From Silene latifolia (lineage: Eukaryota; Streptophyta; Magnoliopsida; Caryophyllales; Caryophyllaceae): DNA of 64,000 nt. Positions 23,952 to 36,684 of this stretch are shown here, piece after piece. The position numbers and the translations under genes were made by a program. The stretch is from the NCBI RefSeq assembly GCF_048544455.1, contig NC_133537.1, positions 153,586,058 to 153,650,057 on the forward strand. Direction: 5' to 3'. Under the pieces are notes generated by a model that was not told the origin of the DNA, searched no databases, and saw nothing but the letters and a program-made list of their open reading frames with translations. Within the stretch, counting starts at the first letter, position 1. Every line of letters begins with the position of its first letter.

Positions 23952-26900
23952 ATGCCTAGGAGGAACCATCAAGCTTTGCTCTTTGACTCTGACCCCGAAA
24001 GGCTTTTTATAGCCTTAAGGAATATGACCATTGAAAGGGTTAGAACCTCTTCTCAAGCAACCATAAACCAAGCAAATTCACCCATCCAACCTCTCATTGA
24101 AAACACAACACAACAACAACCAAACAACACCATTGATCCTCTACTAGAAAATCCTTTCCACAATTTCCAACTCCTAAATACTCCACCCTAAACACCCCCT
24201 CATATACCAAACCCACCACCACAAATGGCTTTATGTGATCACAATCGCCCTAACCATAATGCTGCTTGTAATCCAATTAATTTCGGCACCTTGGCTCCAA
24301 ACAATTTCGCGATGCATCCCGCCCAAGTGGGCTTGATCGAAAGCTTGATCGAAAAGGATTGTTTCGGTGGGCATATTGATGAAGATGCTCATGCCCACCT
24401 AAGGAAGTTCAAGAATAAGGTGGCAATGATGAAAAAGAATGGAGTGTCTGAAGAAACTTTAAGATTGATGCTATTCCCATTTTCTCTAACGGACAAGGCG
24501 GATCGTTGGTTAAATGTGCACCCTCCGAACACATTCACTACATGGGATACTTTAGCCAAGGCGTTCCTAGCCAAGTATTACCCGTCATCGAAGACCGTCA
24601 TGCTCCAAAACAAGATCCATACATTCCAACAAGAGGATGGAGAGTCCTTGGGAGAAGCACGGGATAGGTACCAAGACTTGATTGCTAGTTGTCCTCACCA
24701 TGGAATACCGGCTTGGTATATCACTCAAACATTTTTCCAAACTCTATTGCCAAGAACAAAAGAAATGGTGAATGCCTCCGCGGGAGGGGGCTTCTATCAT
24801 TTGGGTGATGAAGAGGGCACGACTCTAATCAAGAAAATGGTAGACTCCGAGGCAAATTATGGCACAAGAGGGAATATCTTAAGAAGAAATAAGCACCCTC
24901 CCGAATTCTTAGTGAATGTGGATACCAATGCTAAGCTTGATATGCTCACCAAGAAGCTTGATGAGTTGAGTAAGAAGAAGCAAGTGAGCCAAGTAAATCA
25001 AACTACCACTTCTCATGGACCATCCATGGAGGAAGTGACGCAAAGATCAACATGTGAGTCATGTGGAGGGATGGGTCACACTTATGAAGTGTGTGCAAAT
25101 AACCATTATAACAACTATGATGGGAACAATGTGCAAGAGGTGAGTGCTTTCCAAGCATTTAACAACTTTTCCAACCGTCCACCTAGGCCCTCATTCTACA
25201 ACAACCAAGGATCCAACCAAAACTTTGCCAACCAACCTTAAGCATACCAAGATTATGGGGGTAACCAAGGGAACCAAGGTAATCAAAACTTTTACCAAGG
25301 AAACCAAGCCAACCAAGCCAACCAAGGGTTTGGTCAAGGGTTCAATCATGGATACAACAATTACCAAAAGTACGACCAGGGGCAAAATCACGGGTTTAAC
25401 CAAGGTTACCAAGGGAACAACCAAACTTCCAACTTTAGAGATTAAGGATATGGCTTTTCTCTTCCAATTTCCAACCAACTTTTCACCCAAGAGCTACCAC
25501 CCCAAGCAAGTAATACCATGGAAGATGCTAAATATGACAACTTGGTGAATCTAATAGGGGATTTGGCAAGTAATACCCAACAACAAATCAAGAATCTTGA
25601 AGCTAAAGTGGCTTCTCAAGCGTTCATAAATCCCCAAAGACCACCGAGTGGATTTCAAGGACAAGGGAAAAATGCAAGGGATCCTATGAAGGCAAAGGAA
25701 GTCAATGCTATCATGATGGGAGTTGAAGAGGAAATAGAAGAGTCATATGGTTTGCCAAGTCAGATGAGTTATCATACACTACTACCTTTTCCATGGCTAT
25801 GGAAACATTCCAAGAAGTTGATCATGAGCCCGAAAAAAGGAGCATTGGAGGCTATGTGCTTGAGCAAATAATGACAATTCATGGTACAAACTTGGATGTT
25901 GAAGTCGACCCGGATCAGGGAGAGATGGTTATGACTACACCAACCACTATGAATGAAGAATTTGTGCTTGAGGAAATTGTGGAAGCACCAAATGTAAAGT
26001 TATAAGTTGAGAGGAACCCGAAAAAAGAAGAGATAATCATGGTGGAAGAACACTCTTTAGCCAAGCAAGAAGGGGCCAATGATACTTCAAGGTATGACAA
26101 GTTTATGGACTTGGTAATGAAAATAGAGACCTCCAATCAACCTTTGGTGGAGATGCCTCATTACTCCGAATTCCTTGAAGAAGTCATTTCTAGACGAGTG
26201 GACATTGGTGGCCATGAGCTTGATACCTCAAGTGAGGAGTGCAATGTGGTCAAATCTAAAGAAATCCTCGTCAAACTTGATGACCCCGGGAGTTTCTCAA
26301 TTCCATGTACCATTGGTGACCAAAAAGTGGATAGTGCTTTGTGTGACTTAGGGTCAAGTGTGAGTGTCATACCACTTACCCTTGTGAAGAGGTTGAATAT
26401 TACAAGCCTAGCCCGCACTTCTATTACAATCAAACTTGCCGACGGGACAATCAAATCTCAAATTGGGATTCTCAAGGATATCATGGTTCAAATTGGCAAG
26501 CTTTCAATTCCAACCGATTTTGTTGTGTTGGACATCCCTATGGGAGGACGCTCTCGTATCATTCTTGGTAGGCCATTCTTGGCCACGAGAGGAGCCGTCA
26601 TAGATGTCAAAGAGGGACGATTGTCATTCAAAGTCGGGAAGGAAAAGTTGAATTCAAGCTACCACATGCTTCAAAGAAAACCGTGGTTCAAAACATGTTT
26701 TCCGTGGAAACATTAGAACTCCATGAGAATGAAGATGAGGACATGGAACTCTTAGTTACTTGTGAGCCGAAAGTTGATAATGAGTCCCCGGCTAAGTTCC
26801 TTGAAGAAGAAGCGAATGTTAAAGATAAGCGTGGGGAAGAGGGCAAGACTTAGGAAATGGAAGTCGATGAATTTGAACTTGCCATATTTTGGGAGTTGAG

Positions 26901-27225
26901 GAGCGGTGAGAAAAACTATGATGTTCATGGTTTTGACACAAGCTTGGAAGAAATCGAAAATATTCTCTTGGAAAATGGTTCTATCCATATGGAGGATCAA
27001 GAAAGGAAGGACAAAAATGACAACATCATGAACCTCAATGTTGAGATGCTTGATGACCTCCTAGCCCAAGAGACCCCAAAGAAGATTGATGCAGTGTCGA
27101 TGATTGATGATGACAAAAGTGAGAGAGAGTTGAACATTGGGGTTGGAGATGCTCACCTCGATATCCTCCCTCCCGGGTTTGTTCCATGCACCTATTTTCC
27201 CCCAAAGAAAGTGCCCAAATCCTAA
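23952..27225 (+). pseudogene. gag-protease of element C, decayed
   Basis: From ATG 23952 (MPRRNHQALLFDSDPERL) one frame continues with in-frame stops at 24189, 25239 and 25443. It shifts near 25790, meets a stop at 26003 and shifts again near 26680. Capsid motifs at about 24400-24800 include LFPFSLTDKADRWL and FLAKYYPSSKT. A CCHC knuckle at 25053-25094 reads CESCGGMGHTYEVC. A Q/N/G-rich stretch (25240-25440) precedes the retropepsin-like domain, whose active site is DLGSS at 26345 rather than the usual DTGA, a form common in Athila-type proteases, followed by IILGRPFLATRGAVIDV. An acidic tail of unknown role runs to 27225 and in fragments to about 27408. Reverse transcriptase, RNase H and integrase are absent. 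Confidence 0.85.
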
Positions 27226-27408
27226 AAGAAGAAACCAAAAAGATGGAGGAAGAGATCGAAAGGAAAGTGGGTATGTGACCCTAATGTTGACAAAGACAAG
27301 AAGAAGCTTGAGGAAGAGGTGGAGCGAAAATGGCAAGAGGTTCAACATGCCATGTGTAGGTTACATGATGTGATGACAAGGGTTAAAGGCTCTTGTTTTG
27401 TTGGTAGT

Positions 27409-29654
27409 TAAAATGGTGGAAGGTTGGTGGGATCTCGGGATGTTGACCCGGTTGATTGAAGCCTCCTTAATGAAGAGGTTTGGTGGAGTCACTTAAGAAC
27501 CACCACAATGTATATATTCTTCTTCTCTTTAATTAAGTTTTTACCGCATTTTGCATTTAGTGACATGATCCGAATAGGAGTTAATCTAAATTAGCTCTCT
27601 TTGCATTCATATAGTATAGTTGCATCACATTTCAATTCCGCATATAGAATAGATCATGCATTGCATAACTATTTGAAAATCACAAAAAAATGGAAAATTT
27701 GAAAAATTTGAAAAATATATATTTACTTTTCCAATATCCTCCACACATTTATTTCCATCAAGAATTATATAAATAAATAAGTGTGGGGAGGACATTCTCA
27801 TATTTTAAAAATACAAAAACATGTTATTTATTTTCAAATATTTAAACTAAAAAAATATGTTATTTATTTTTTCTATTATCTCCCTATACTTTGTTCTATT
27901 GAGGACAATGTAAATTTCAAGTGTAGGGAGAGGAATATCCACTTTGTGCATATTGTTTATATTTATATATATTTACTTGTTAATTTGAGAAAATTACAAA
28001 AAATCCCTAAAAATTGAAAATTTTCAAAAATTCCAAAAATATTGCATTGTTTATATTATATATATTGCATTTGTCCTAACCATTTTGATAGGCAACACAC
28101 GAATCATCGGAGAAGACACTTGGTAAAATTCTTCCAATCCTTTCTCCCTTATCCTTCCTTTTCTCTTTGTATATATAAGCATAGAGGAGGACGAGATTTA
28201 TGATGTGGGTGTTCCTTTTGGGAACCGTTTTGGATATTCTTATGTTGTTGGTGTGTTGTTAGGATTAGAACTTGTATGCATTTAGATTAGACATGTATAT
28301 ATGTATTCACTCTTGCATTCACATAACTTGTTCATATGTTTAGTTGCATTTCATACATTTTGCATCTTGTTTGTAAATATTTGCATAAGAAGTCTAAATG
28401 TGGAGGGCATATGTTGTCAATGATGATAATTTATTTTGCCCGTGTCATGTCCCTTTTGATAGCTCGTACCTCTTGAGGACACATGTTAGGGTTTTTACTT
28501 GCAAAACCCAGAAGTCTAGCTTAACAACCAAGTTGCGACCACCTTGTGAGACCGTATTAGGCTCGAGACTTGACCTAAGTTTGACATAGCTACTAAAATG
28601 TGAGGATAGAGCCTCCATATGGTCGGTCCATCAAACCGGTCCCGTTTAGGTCATGAGAGTAGTTCTCATTGTGTGGTATGTCATGTCAAAACGCACAAGT
28701 ATGGCGCTCATTCCTTACCGTAGAAGTGTCGATGTGCATGTTGAAACAATTTTGTTCAAATAAAGTAGCCTCTCATAGCCAAATAAGCTTATTTTCCACC
28801 CATTTGATAATCTTTCCCTTTTTTTTACCCAATTTGTGCCTAAGCCTTGTCATTTCATTTGCCAATAAAATAACTACATTCCATAAACATCTCACCTTTG
28901 TTGAGTAGTTCGTCTTTGTAGTTGTTTTGAGAATTATAATTGGGTAGGAAATTTGATTTTTATTGAGGTGAACGGTCCGAAATATCACAAAAGTGAAATG
29001 AAGCTTGATGGTTGACCTTTTTTTGTTTTCATTATTAGGAGGGTTAAGAGTGAATGAAAGAGAAAGAAAAAAATTGAAGAAGAAAAACAAATAGAAAAAC
29101 AGAAAAAAAAGAAAAGAATGCATATTTTTGTGTCAAATAAAAGGGTTAGTAATATTGCAAATTGAATTTGTTTTGAAGAGGATTGAATACTTTTTGAAAA
29201 TGGCAATCTTGCCATATTTTGTGAAAGAATTCATTTGCATGGGTAGGGTTTAGTGGATTGGTTAGATGTGACGACTACTTAACTGATAGCCTCACATGTC
29301 TTAAAACGGTGCTTGCACCAACTCCTTTTCACCGAACCCGAACCCCATTACAACCCGATTGTCTCTTGCTTGTGCACCATTTAGCATTTTTCTTACGGAT
29401 ATTGGATATGGTACCATATTAGATTGCGGGTATGCTTCGCAAGTCGAGTTTAGAAGAGTGATTTTGGCTACTTTTTGTCACAAAAATCACCTCGTTCTTT
29501 CATTTGAGTGACTAGTGAAACCCGTGAGAGTCGGGCTTGGGTCTCCATTAGTTAAGGTTTTGATACAGAGTCGAATCTTGTGTGTGTTATATCATTATTG
29601 GGAGTATAGCGAAGTACTTTCCCTTTCCCGTCTAGAATTTGTTTCTTAGGTACC
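27409..29654 (+). other. 3' untranslated region of C, left of D
   Basis: No gene seen. It contains runs typical of Athila 3' regions (GTGTGGGGAGG at 27781, GTGTAGGGAGAGG at 27920), AAAATTTGAAAAATTTG tracts, and a purine-rich segment at 29040-29120. The region resumes at 50291 after D. Confidence 0.6.
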
Positions 29655-29797
29655 GCGTGTGTAACACCCCTAATTTCCGTAATATAATTCTTTAATTTTA
29701 TTATATTTCATATTTTATTTTCTGGGAAAATATCCGTCTCATGTCTTTTTAGCCGTTGGGTTTGAAAACGGTGAAGACCTATTCTTTTCTTGGGTTT

Positions 29798-29803
29798 CAC
29801 GTG
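29798..29803. promoter_or_regulatory. G-box upstream of D LTR TATA box
   Basis: CACGTG, about 60 bases upstream of TATAAATA; conserved at 48104-48109 in the 3' LTR. A regulatory role is inferred. Confidence 0.4.
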
Positions 29804-29863
29804 ATTTTTGGTGTTCATAGGTGAATTTTGGGCCTAAGCTTAGAATAAACCCATGAGCTTCTC

Positions 29864-29871
29864 TATAAATA
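29864..29871 (+). promoter_or_regulatory. TATA box of D 5' LTR
   Basis: TATAAATA in CTCTATAAATAAGAAGGG; partner in the 3' LTR at 48170-48177. Confidence 0.6.
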
Positions 29872-30090
29872 AGAAGGGAAACCAAACCCTTGCTTTTCTT
29901 TTCTCAAAACCCTAAACCTAATTCTCTCCTCCTCTTTCCTCCCTTGGTGCCGAGAGATCCACCCTCTCTAGGGTTTCATGCCGCACCTCTTTCCTCCTCC
30001 CTTCATCGTCTTTCGTGCTTAAATCGATCCTACTCCTTGGATCTATCTATCTTCTTCGTAAGTTTTATGTTTTTCGCGTAGGTTTTATAG

Positions 30091-30192
<102 letters not shown>

Positions 30193-30716
30193 ATATTTAT
30201 TAGTTTCGTTATCTTTGGCACGTGGATGATTTTATAAAGGCGTGGAAACTGCACCTGGAGAAGACATCTATATCGTGGAAGACGATCTCTAGGGTTTAAT
30301 TCGCTAATATGGTAACTAGGTGTTTTCTTTTAATTGTGTTTATGCCAATTGATGTAATTTACATGATTTAATAATTGACTTGTGTAATTAGAACGTGTTT
30401 GATTGTTTATTTTCATGTTTAATTGTGTTTGTGTGTTTACGTGTATGTTTTATTGTTTAAATTACATAACGTATCTTGTCTATGCTCCGTTTGGGTATTT
30501 GGGGCGTGCGGCTAGGGTTCCCAATGGAAACCCTAGTGGCGGCTTGGTGGTGAATTATGTGAAGGCCTTGAGTTATGGCTAAACAAGTATAACCTTGAGA
30601 TTATGGCTCAATGTTATAGCTGGGTTGGTACAACTCTGAGGTTGTGATAAAGTTATAGGTGGAGCCGTATAACTTTGAGATTATAGCTCGATGTTATAGC
30701 TGGGCTACTATAACTT

Positions 30717-30721
30717 AAGTC
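30717..30721. repeat. Target site duplication of E, left
   Basis: AAGTC, repeated at 42047-42051; single copy at the empty site in D's 3' LTR. Confidence 0.93.
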
Positions 30722-31072
30722 TGATGTGACCATAATTAGAGCATATTTAGTCCCCGAATTAGCCTTGTTCCCATGCTTTTTAGTGCATATTTGGGTCATT
30801 TATTGTCTTCAGTTCTTTGTTTTGCATATTCTTTGAGGTTTTGTGTCCTTGGTAGGAAAGGAGTGCAAACCTTGCATTTTCATGGCAAAATGAGGCTAAA
30901 TTGATTGAATTCAATGACCAAGCATCAAGGAGAGACAAGATTATAAGGCCTTTGTACATACTATAGTAGATGGGCAATGATGAGAAAAGATCCTTGCATC
31001 CCCGAGGAAATCCTCAAGGATTTTATGAAGAAAAAGGAAGAAAAGAAGAAGGAACGAGACTGCCTAACAATC

Positions 31073-31236
31073 CGTGCGTCTTCCCCTGAAGACGCCCGTC
31101 CCTCACCCACAATCCGAGCGTCTTCCTCCAGAAGACGCCCGGGCAGAATCTCCAGAAGACGCCCGTCTTCACCCCCTGGACGCCCGTCCAGAAGCTGCCA
31201 AATCCGCCCGTCTCGTGCTAAAGACGCCCGGATTCC
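31073..31236. repeat. GCGTCTTC/GAAGACGC and GACGCCCG array in E 5' LTR (U3)
   Basis: Repeated blocks of GCGTCTTC, GAAGACGCCCG and GACGCCCGTC. GCGTCTTC CCCT GAAGACGC at 31076-31095 is a perfect 8-bp hairpin, and a second such pair follows near 31127-31140. The array ends about 175 bases upstream of the TATA box. Partner array at 40591-40754. Confidence 0.85.
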
Positions 31237-31292
31237 CAGACAGTCCCATTTCGTCTTCTACAAGCTTCAAGGAAGGATACACATCTTTTTCT

Positions 31293-31340
31293 AGAGACCG
31301 GAGTCTCCCTAGAGACCGGAGTCTCCCTAAGAGACCGGCG
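31293..31340. repeat. 18-base minisatellite in E 5' LTR
   Basis: Two units of AGAGACCGGAGTCTCCCT plus a partial third. The 3' LTR has four units at 40811-40894. Confidence 0.9.
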
Positions 31341-31410
31341 ATTCCTTAACAAGGGACTTAATCGTCATTTAAGCCCTTAGTTAACCCTAATTCATGCACC
31401 TAATCCCCAC

Positions 31411-31418
31411 TATAAATA
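31411..31418 (+). promoter_or_regulatory. TATA box of E 5' LTR
   Basis: TATAAATA. The 3' LTR has TATATATAAG here after losing about 17 bases (40965-40972). Confidence 0.55.
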
Positions 31419-32513
31419 CCCCATTAGTCTAATAAGAAGAGCATGTTCTTCTTAGAAATCTTTAGAGTAGTTAATATCAATCAAATCTCTCTTTAATCTT
31501 GTAATCAACATTTAATCAAGTTTTAATACAAGTTTTATTTCCTTAATCTCTCTCTTGTTCATCCTTTATTTTGGGTAATTGAAGATTATTTGGGTTATTA
31601 TTGGGAGATTGACAACCTTCCAATCAAGCATCAAGTACTTCTTTTATTCTTTGCTTTATTATTGGAATCATTAGTAGGTATAATTCTCTTAATCTCTTTT
31701 TAATTATTGTTAATCACTTTCATTTATTCATCATGTTTCACTTTGTTGGTATGATTGACAACCTTGCTAGCATGTTCAACATGATAATGAGTGAGTAGTT
31801 TCCTTAGCTAGGGTTAATGGGTAATTAGGGGAAACCAACATGGGGAATGATTCATGCTTAAATTAATATGCTTTCATAGTTTATTTGCTTGCTTGTTGTG
31901 ATCTCAACTTATGCACATGTTATGTTTGATGAAATACTAAGCCTATGAATCCTTGCATTTACTACCATCACCTATCTTTTCAATGAGACTTGTAAGACAT
32001 AAACCAACTCGTGTCTCATTAGACCATGCATATTGTTGAGTAGGGAAGATTAAGTCGACTTGTAGGTGTTGTACAATCTAATCGATTCGGCTCCGGGACC
32101 CAAACTTTTCTAGGATTGTAAGATATAAACCAACTCGATCCATCACAACAATAATTGCTTGCTTATAACTTGAGAATATGTTTGTATGATCAATTCCCAT
32201 GAATCCCCTATGACCCCATGACACCCTAGTGCCTTTTATCAATTGTTTACATCCCTTTTAATCCATCTTGCTTGTTTGCTTTCATTGCTATTTAGTTTAG
32301 TGATCTTCTACTTCAAACCCCAATTGTGACACCCTTAGACACCACTAGTTGCAATAGAAATCTCATCTCAATTCCCGTCCCTTGGGATCCGACCTTTACT
32401 TGCCTCTTTACTAATTGTAGAGTTGTTGGTGAAGTTATAAATTGTGTTTTGGTCTAGGTGCTCCTAACGACAAGTACTGAAAACTAAACCCCACGAGGGA
32501 ACACGACCAAAAA

Positions 32514-32531
32514 TGGCGCCGTTGCCGGGGA
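32514..32531 (+). other. Primer binding site of E (tRNA-Asp type)
   Basis: TGGCGCCGTTGCCGGGGA, four bases after the LTR end. Confidence 0.9.
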
Positions 32532-33367
32532 CGGTGTTAACTTGATTTAGCTTTTCTTACATTGTTATTAGTTGTGTCTTTCTTTGCCTTGGGGAAGTAA
32601 AACTCCTCAAGGTTTGTTCTAATTATTTTCGAGTTGTTTGATATTTTGCATGCCTAGAAGGTCACAAGGTGACTTATTTCCTTTTTCTCTAATTGGCACC
32701 GCAAAACAATGGTTGAAAGGCCTTGATAAGGCTACTCTCGGAATTGATTCTTGGAAAAAGTTGGCTCTAGCTTTCTACAAAAAGTTCTATCCACCGGAAA
32801 AGACTAACATGCTAAGAGCTCAAATTACGGGCTTTAAGCAAAGGGATGAAGAATCTTTGTATGAAGCTTGGGAGAGATTCAAGGGAATTTGTCGCTCATG
32901 TCCTCATCATGGACTTAGCGAGTGGTTCTTGGTACAACAATTTTGGAACGGTCTTTATGAAGATTCAAGGAACATTCTCAACTTGGGATCAAATGGAATG
33001 TTCACCGAAGTTGATGACAATCAAACTTGGAACAAAATTGAGGAAATGGCGGTCCATAGCTCACAATATAGTAGACCTCGCAAGGCTACTAGAGGAGGAA
33101 AGCATGAAGTGGACTCTATTACTCAATTGGGTGCTCAACTTAGTGCTCACATTGATACCATCAATTTGAAGTTTGAAAAAGCTATGGCTAGACTTGAAGA
33201 AGCCTCAAAATCACCAAAGCATCATGTTAATGCCATGACGGCATCTTCATCAATCCTAAGTGGGATATGTGAGAATTGTGGTACTTTGGGACATGACCAA
33301 AGTGAATGTAGGGGAATAAATGAACAAGTGAATGCTTTCCAAACATACAAGAGTGGCACCCCTTATT

Positions 33368-33372
33368 CAAAC
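33368..33372. repeat. Target site duplication of F, left
   Basis: CAAAC; repeated at 33997-34001. Confidence 0.9.
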
Positions 33373-33996
33373 TGATGGGGCATATTCTGCACCGCTGACC
33401 AAGTCAACATATTGAGCAAGGTCAAAGATATCCACAGCAAGTCAACGACTTAGACGACCTAGCCGATGCGGCCCATCGGCCTGCCAACCTGGGTCCCGGC
33501 ATGACAACCTGCCAGCCGGAACACATACCCGCGTACTCATATCCAAGACCCCTCGGCGGTGAGTCACCGGGGCTGCTGGCCGGCCAGCCATAGGTCCTCG
33601 GCCGAGGGGTAGATCGATCTTTCCACTGCTAGCCACTTGGCCACTTGGCCACTACGTGACAAAAGGTGAAGTCTATAAATACTCCTCAACCTTCATTGAG
33701 GAAAGGATCCAATCCAGAAATACACAACTTAACCTAAATACACTATTCATCTGGTATAATCTTCCTTATCTCTCTACAATATATCCCTAGCCAATTAGCA
33801 TACAACTTATACATCTAAGTTTACTGACTTGGGCGTCGGAGTGGGTACGCTTGGCTCAAAGCCAAGCCCTCAGTTCGTTCATTGTTGCAGGAGAGGCCGA
33901 GAGGAACGATTAAGACCAAGGGAGAATCCAACTCAAGACATCATTCAACAAGCCACGGGTGGTAACTATACTTGCTCTGGAATTACACCCGGAACA
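33373..33996 (+). mobile_element. Solo LTR F inside E gag
   Basis: TGATGGGGCA to CCGGAACA, 624 bp, flanked by a perfect CAAAC duplication (33368-33372 and 33997-34001). It has a TATAAATA box at 33674-33681, an AAGCCAAGCC/GGCGTCGGAGTGGG-type R/U5 and GC-rich U3, but no internal region. Solo LTRs arise by recombination between the two LTRs of one element. I could not assign the parent family. Confidence 0.88.
33674..33681 (+). promoter_or_regulatory. TATA box of solo LTR F
   Basis: TATAAATA, about 300 bases into the LTR. Confidence 0.5.
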
Positions 33997-34001
33997 CAAA
34001 C
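33997..34001. repeat. Target site duplication of F, right
   Basis: CAAAC directly after the terminal GGAACA of F. Confidence 0.9.
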
Positions 34002-35638
34002 TATTACAATGAAAACACCAAATTCCATCCAAATCTCTCATACAAAAGCCAAAATGTTCAAAACCCTCAACCAACATACACCCCACCTCCCATGAGAAAC
34101 CAAAATCAAATACCCTTTTACAACCAAAACCAAGGTTACCAAAATCAAACTCCATACAATCAACAAAATGACCAAGGTTTTAATGTTCAAAAACGGTCCT
34201 CCAAATGCAAAAGAATCAACAAGAGTTTTTCACTCAAATGCAAAAAGATAGTCAAGCAAAGGAAATCACCATCAACAACATCCTAGCTCACACCAAAATG
34301 TTGGAAACCCAATTGACTCAACTAGCATCTTCAAGCTCACAAAGACAAAATGGGCAATTACCACCTCAAAGTAATCCCCCAAGACATGAAACGGTTAGTG
34401 CCATTCACTTGAGGAGTGGTACAAGGTATGAAGCACCGAAGAAGCTAGTTGAGGATGAAGTTGTGGAAGCTAGTGACAAAGAAGAAATTGTGCAAAACTC
34501 CAAGGATGGAGAACCATCAAAAGAAGAAATTTTAAAGAAAAATGAAGACAAGGTCAAGGAGAAGGAGCCCATTGTGATTAGACTTCCTTTTCCAAGTTAT
34601 CAAGCCAAGCCCAAATTTGATGACCAACTTGGAAAATTTATGGAAATTGTGAAGAATTTGGAAGTCTCGATTCCTTTCACGGAATTAATCAATCATGTGC
34701 CGGCCTATGCAAAATACATGAAAGACATCCTCACGAAGAAGAAGTCGATCCGGAAGCTTGAGACTATCGCCTTTACTAAGGTGAGTAGTGCAATATTTCA
34801 AGGGAGTTCACCTCCAAAACTCAAAGATCCGGGAAGCTTCTCAATACCATGTACCATTGGCGACACCACGATCAACAAAGCCTTATGTGATCTAGGGGCT
34901 AGTGTGAGTGTTATGCCGTACTCGGTGAGTAAAAGGTTAGGAATGGGAGAGCTTAAAGGCACCAATATCACACTCCAAATGGCCGATAGATCGACGAAGA
35001 CACCATTAGGGATATGGGAAGATGTTCCCGTAAGAGTTGGGAAATTTTTCATCCCGGTGGACTTTGTCATTGTTGACATGGAAGAAGACTCCAACATTCC
35101 AATCATTCTAGGAAGACCTTTCTTACACACCGCGGGTGCGGTGATTGATGTGAAGCATGGAGAGCTCACTCTAGAAGTGGGAGATGAGAGCATAACTTTC
35201 AATCTTGACAAGACCATGAGAGCTCCCCGTTTGCATGAACCATGTTTTATGGTTGATCATTATAGCCGGAAGGATGATAGGAAGAAGTCGGAATTCCAAT
35301 GGAAGAAGAAAATTGAAGATGCTACATTCAAAGAGAGCTTGAAAAGCTCACCAAAGTCGAGCAATGAAGAGGATGGCCTCATTGGCCAAGACAAGAAAGT
35401 GAGAGAGTTGTCTCTATCAACTCAAGAGATCTTTAGTGATCAAGTAGATGAAGTTTGTGGTCTTTGGGACGCTGAGTTTGAAGGGATTTTCAATCCCTAT
35501 AATGGTAATGCTATCGATCAAGACCGACAACAAGGGCAAAGGTCTATTGAAGATCTTTATCACGATAATGAACACGCTTTTGACTACTTTTTCAAGGTGT
35601 TGAGCAACATCAACAACACCTTGGACATGCCCCCATGA

Positions 35639-36684
35639 CATCTCACTAAGGATGAGAGTTTGGTGGAGTCCTCCCTAAACCACCATTTGTAAATATTTCT
35701 AACTCCCTAACTCGTATTTTAATTCTTACATTGCATTTTTGTCATTTTTGGATCTTTATGCCTTGATCAAGATAATTATCATTTTTGAGAGAAGTGAGGG
35801 AGGGACTAATGATTCAATTGATGTGTAGTGATTTAGCTTAGTGTGGGGATAGCAATTGCCTAGGCTATTCATGCCTTAGTAGTGCCCCTACAATGAAGAA
35901 CACGGGATTTGAAGAATGAAAAATGACAAGGGATATGCAAGTGCACGGATGGAACGGAATCCGGGTAAAACAGGGAGAATCCGAGCGTCTTCATGGGAAT
36001 CCTCTCGTCTTCAGGAAAGACGCCCGTCTTTGCCTGAATTCGCCCGTCCATTTTTAACTGAGAATTTGAAATTTTGGGACTGTCGAAGAATCCGAGCGTC
36101 CTGGTAGAGAAGACGCTCGTCTTCAGAAATCCGCCCGTCTTGGAAGGAAAGACGCCCGTCTTTTTGGCTGTGGAAAACAAGAAAAGCTCACTGTCTGAGA
36201 ATCCGCCCGTCTTCAGCAGAAGACGCCCGTCCTGCAGTCGATAAATCCGAGCGTCTTTGCTGAAAGACGCCCGTCTTTAGGTGAGAATCACGAACCAAAA
36301 AGGCGAGAATCCAAGCGTCCCGAAGGAAAGACGCCCGTCTTCCCCTGCAGTTTTTGAAATTTTCGGGTATTTTAAATACCTCATCTCACATTCATTTCTT
36401 CATTCATTCATTCAAAACACTACCCATAAACCCCAAAACTCAAAACCCTCATCCTCTCCATCACCAAAACAAGATTTCCTCAACCAAATTCAACAAAATC
36501 AAATCCAAACTTCCTTTTAACAACAATTAATCACTCATATTCCAACAAAAATCAACCCAAGCACCAAAATCTTCAACCTTTGAGTCGATTTTTGAAATTA
36601 TAAAGGCAAAGCCTTTCATCTTAAAATCGATTTGGGTATACTTGGAAATTGAAGATTTTCACTCTTTTCTTGGTATAATAATCA
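35639..36684 (+). other. Spacer between E gag-protease and 3' ORF, replacing pol
   Basis: No reading frame of note. It carries the array at 35974-36345 and then an A/C-rich leader before the 3' ORF. In autonomous Athila-type elements reverse transcriptase, RNase H and integrase would lie here. Confidence 0.7.
35974..36345. repeat. GACGCCCGTC / GAGCGTC array in E internal region
   Basis: About a dozen GACGCCCGTCTT, CCGCCCGTC and GAGCGTC blocks, several as inverted pairs (GCGTCTT...AAGACGC), using the same words as the array in E's own U3. Confidence 0.85.

Larger units (their letters stand above)
30722..32509 (+). mobile_element. 5' LTR of E
   Basis: 1788 bp, TGATGTGACC to ACGACCA. Palindrome/hairpin array at 31073-31236, 18-base minisatellite at 31293-31340, TATAAATA box at 31411-31418. 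Confidence 0.92.
32650..35638 (+). pseudogene. gag-protease of E, split by solo LTR F
   Basis: ATG at 32650 gives MPRRSQ, the same start as C gag, but the next residues are already GDLFPFSLIG. The N-terminal capsid segment present in C (about 24000-24470) is therefore deleted. The CCHC knuckle lies at 33268-33309 (CENCGTLGHDQSEC). F interrupts at 33373; beyond it the frame resumes in phase (YYNENTKFHPN) once one copy of the duplicated CAAAC is discounted. A net two-base shift occurs near 34190. The remaining frame, 34205-35638, is intact: coiled-coil-like MQKNQQEFFTQMQKD, the Athila motif AIHLRSGTRYEAP, and a protease with DLGAS at 34889 and IILGRPFLHTAGAVIDV. An acidic tail follows with no polymerase behind it. 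Confidence 0.87.

Noticed and set aside
27781..29215. Short frames in C's 3' region
   Set aside because: Low-complexity AT-rich translations without conserved domains.
31074..31349. Arginine/proline-rich frames in E's LTR
   Set aside because: Arise from the GACGCCCG array; the reading frame differs between LTRs and lies upstream of the TATA box.
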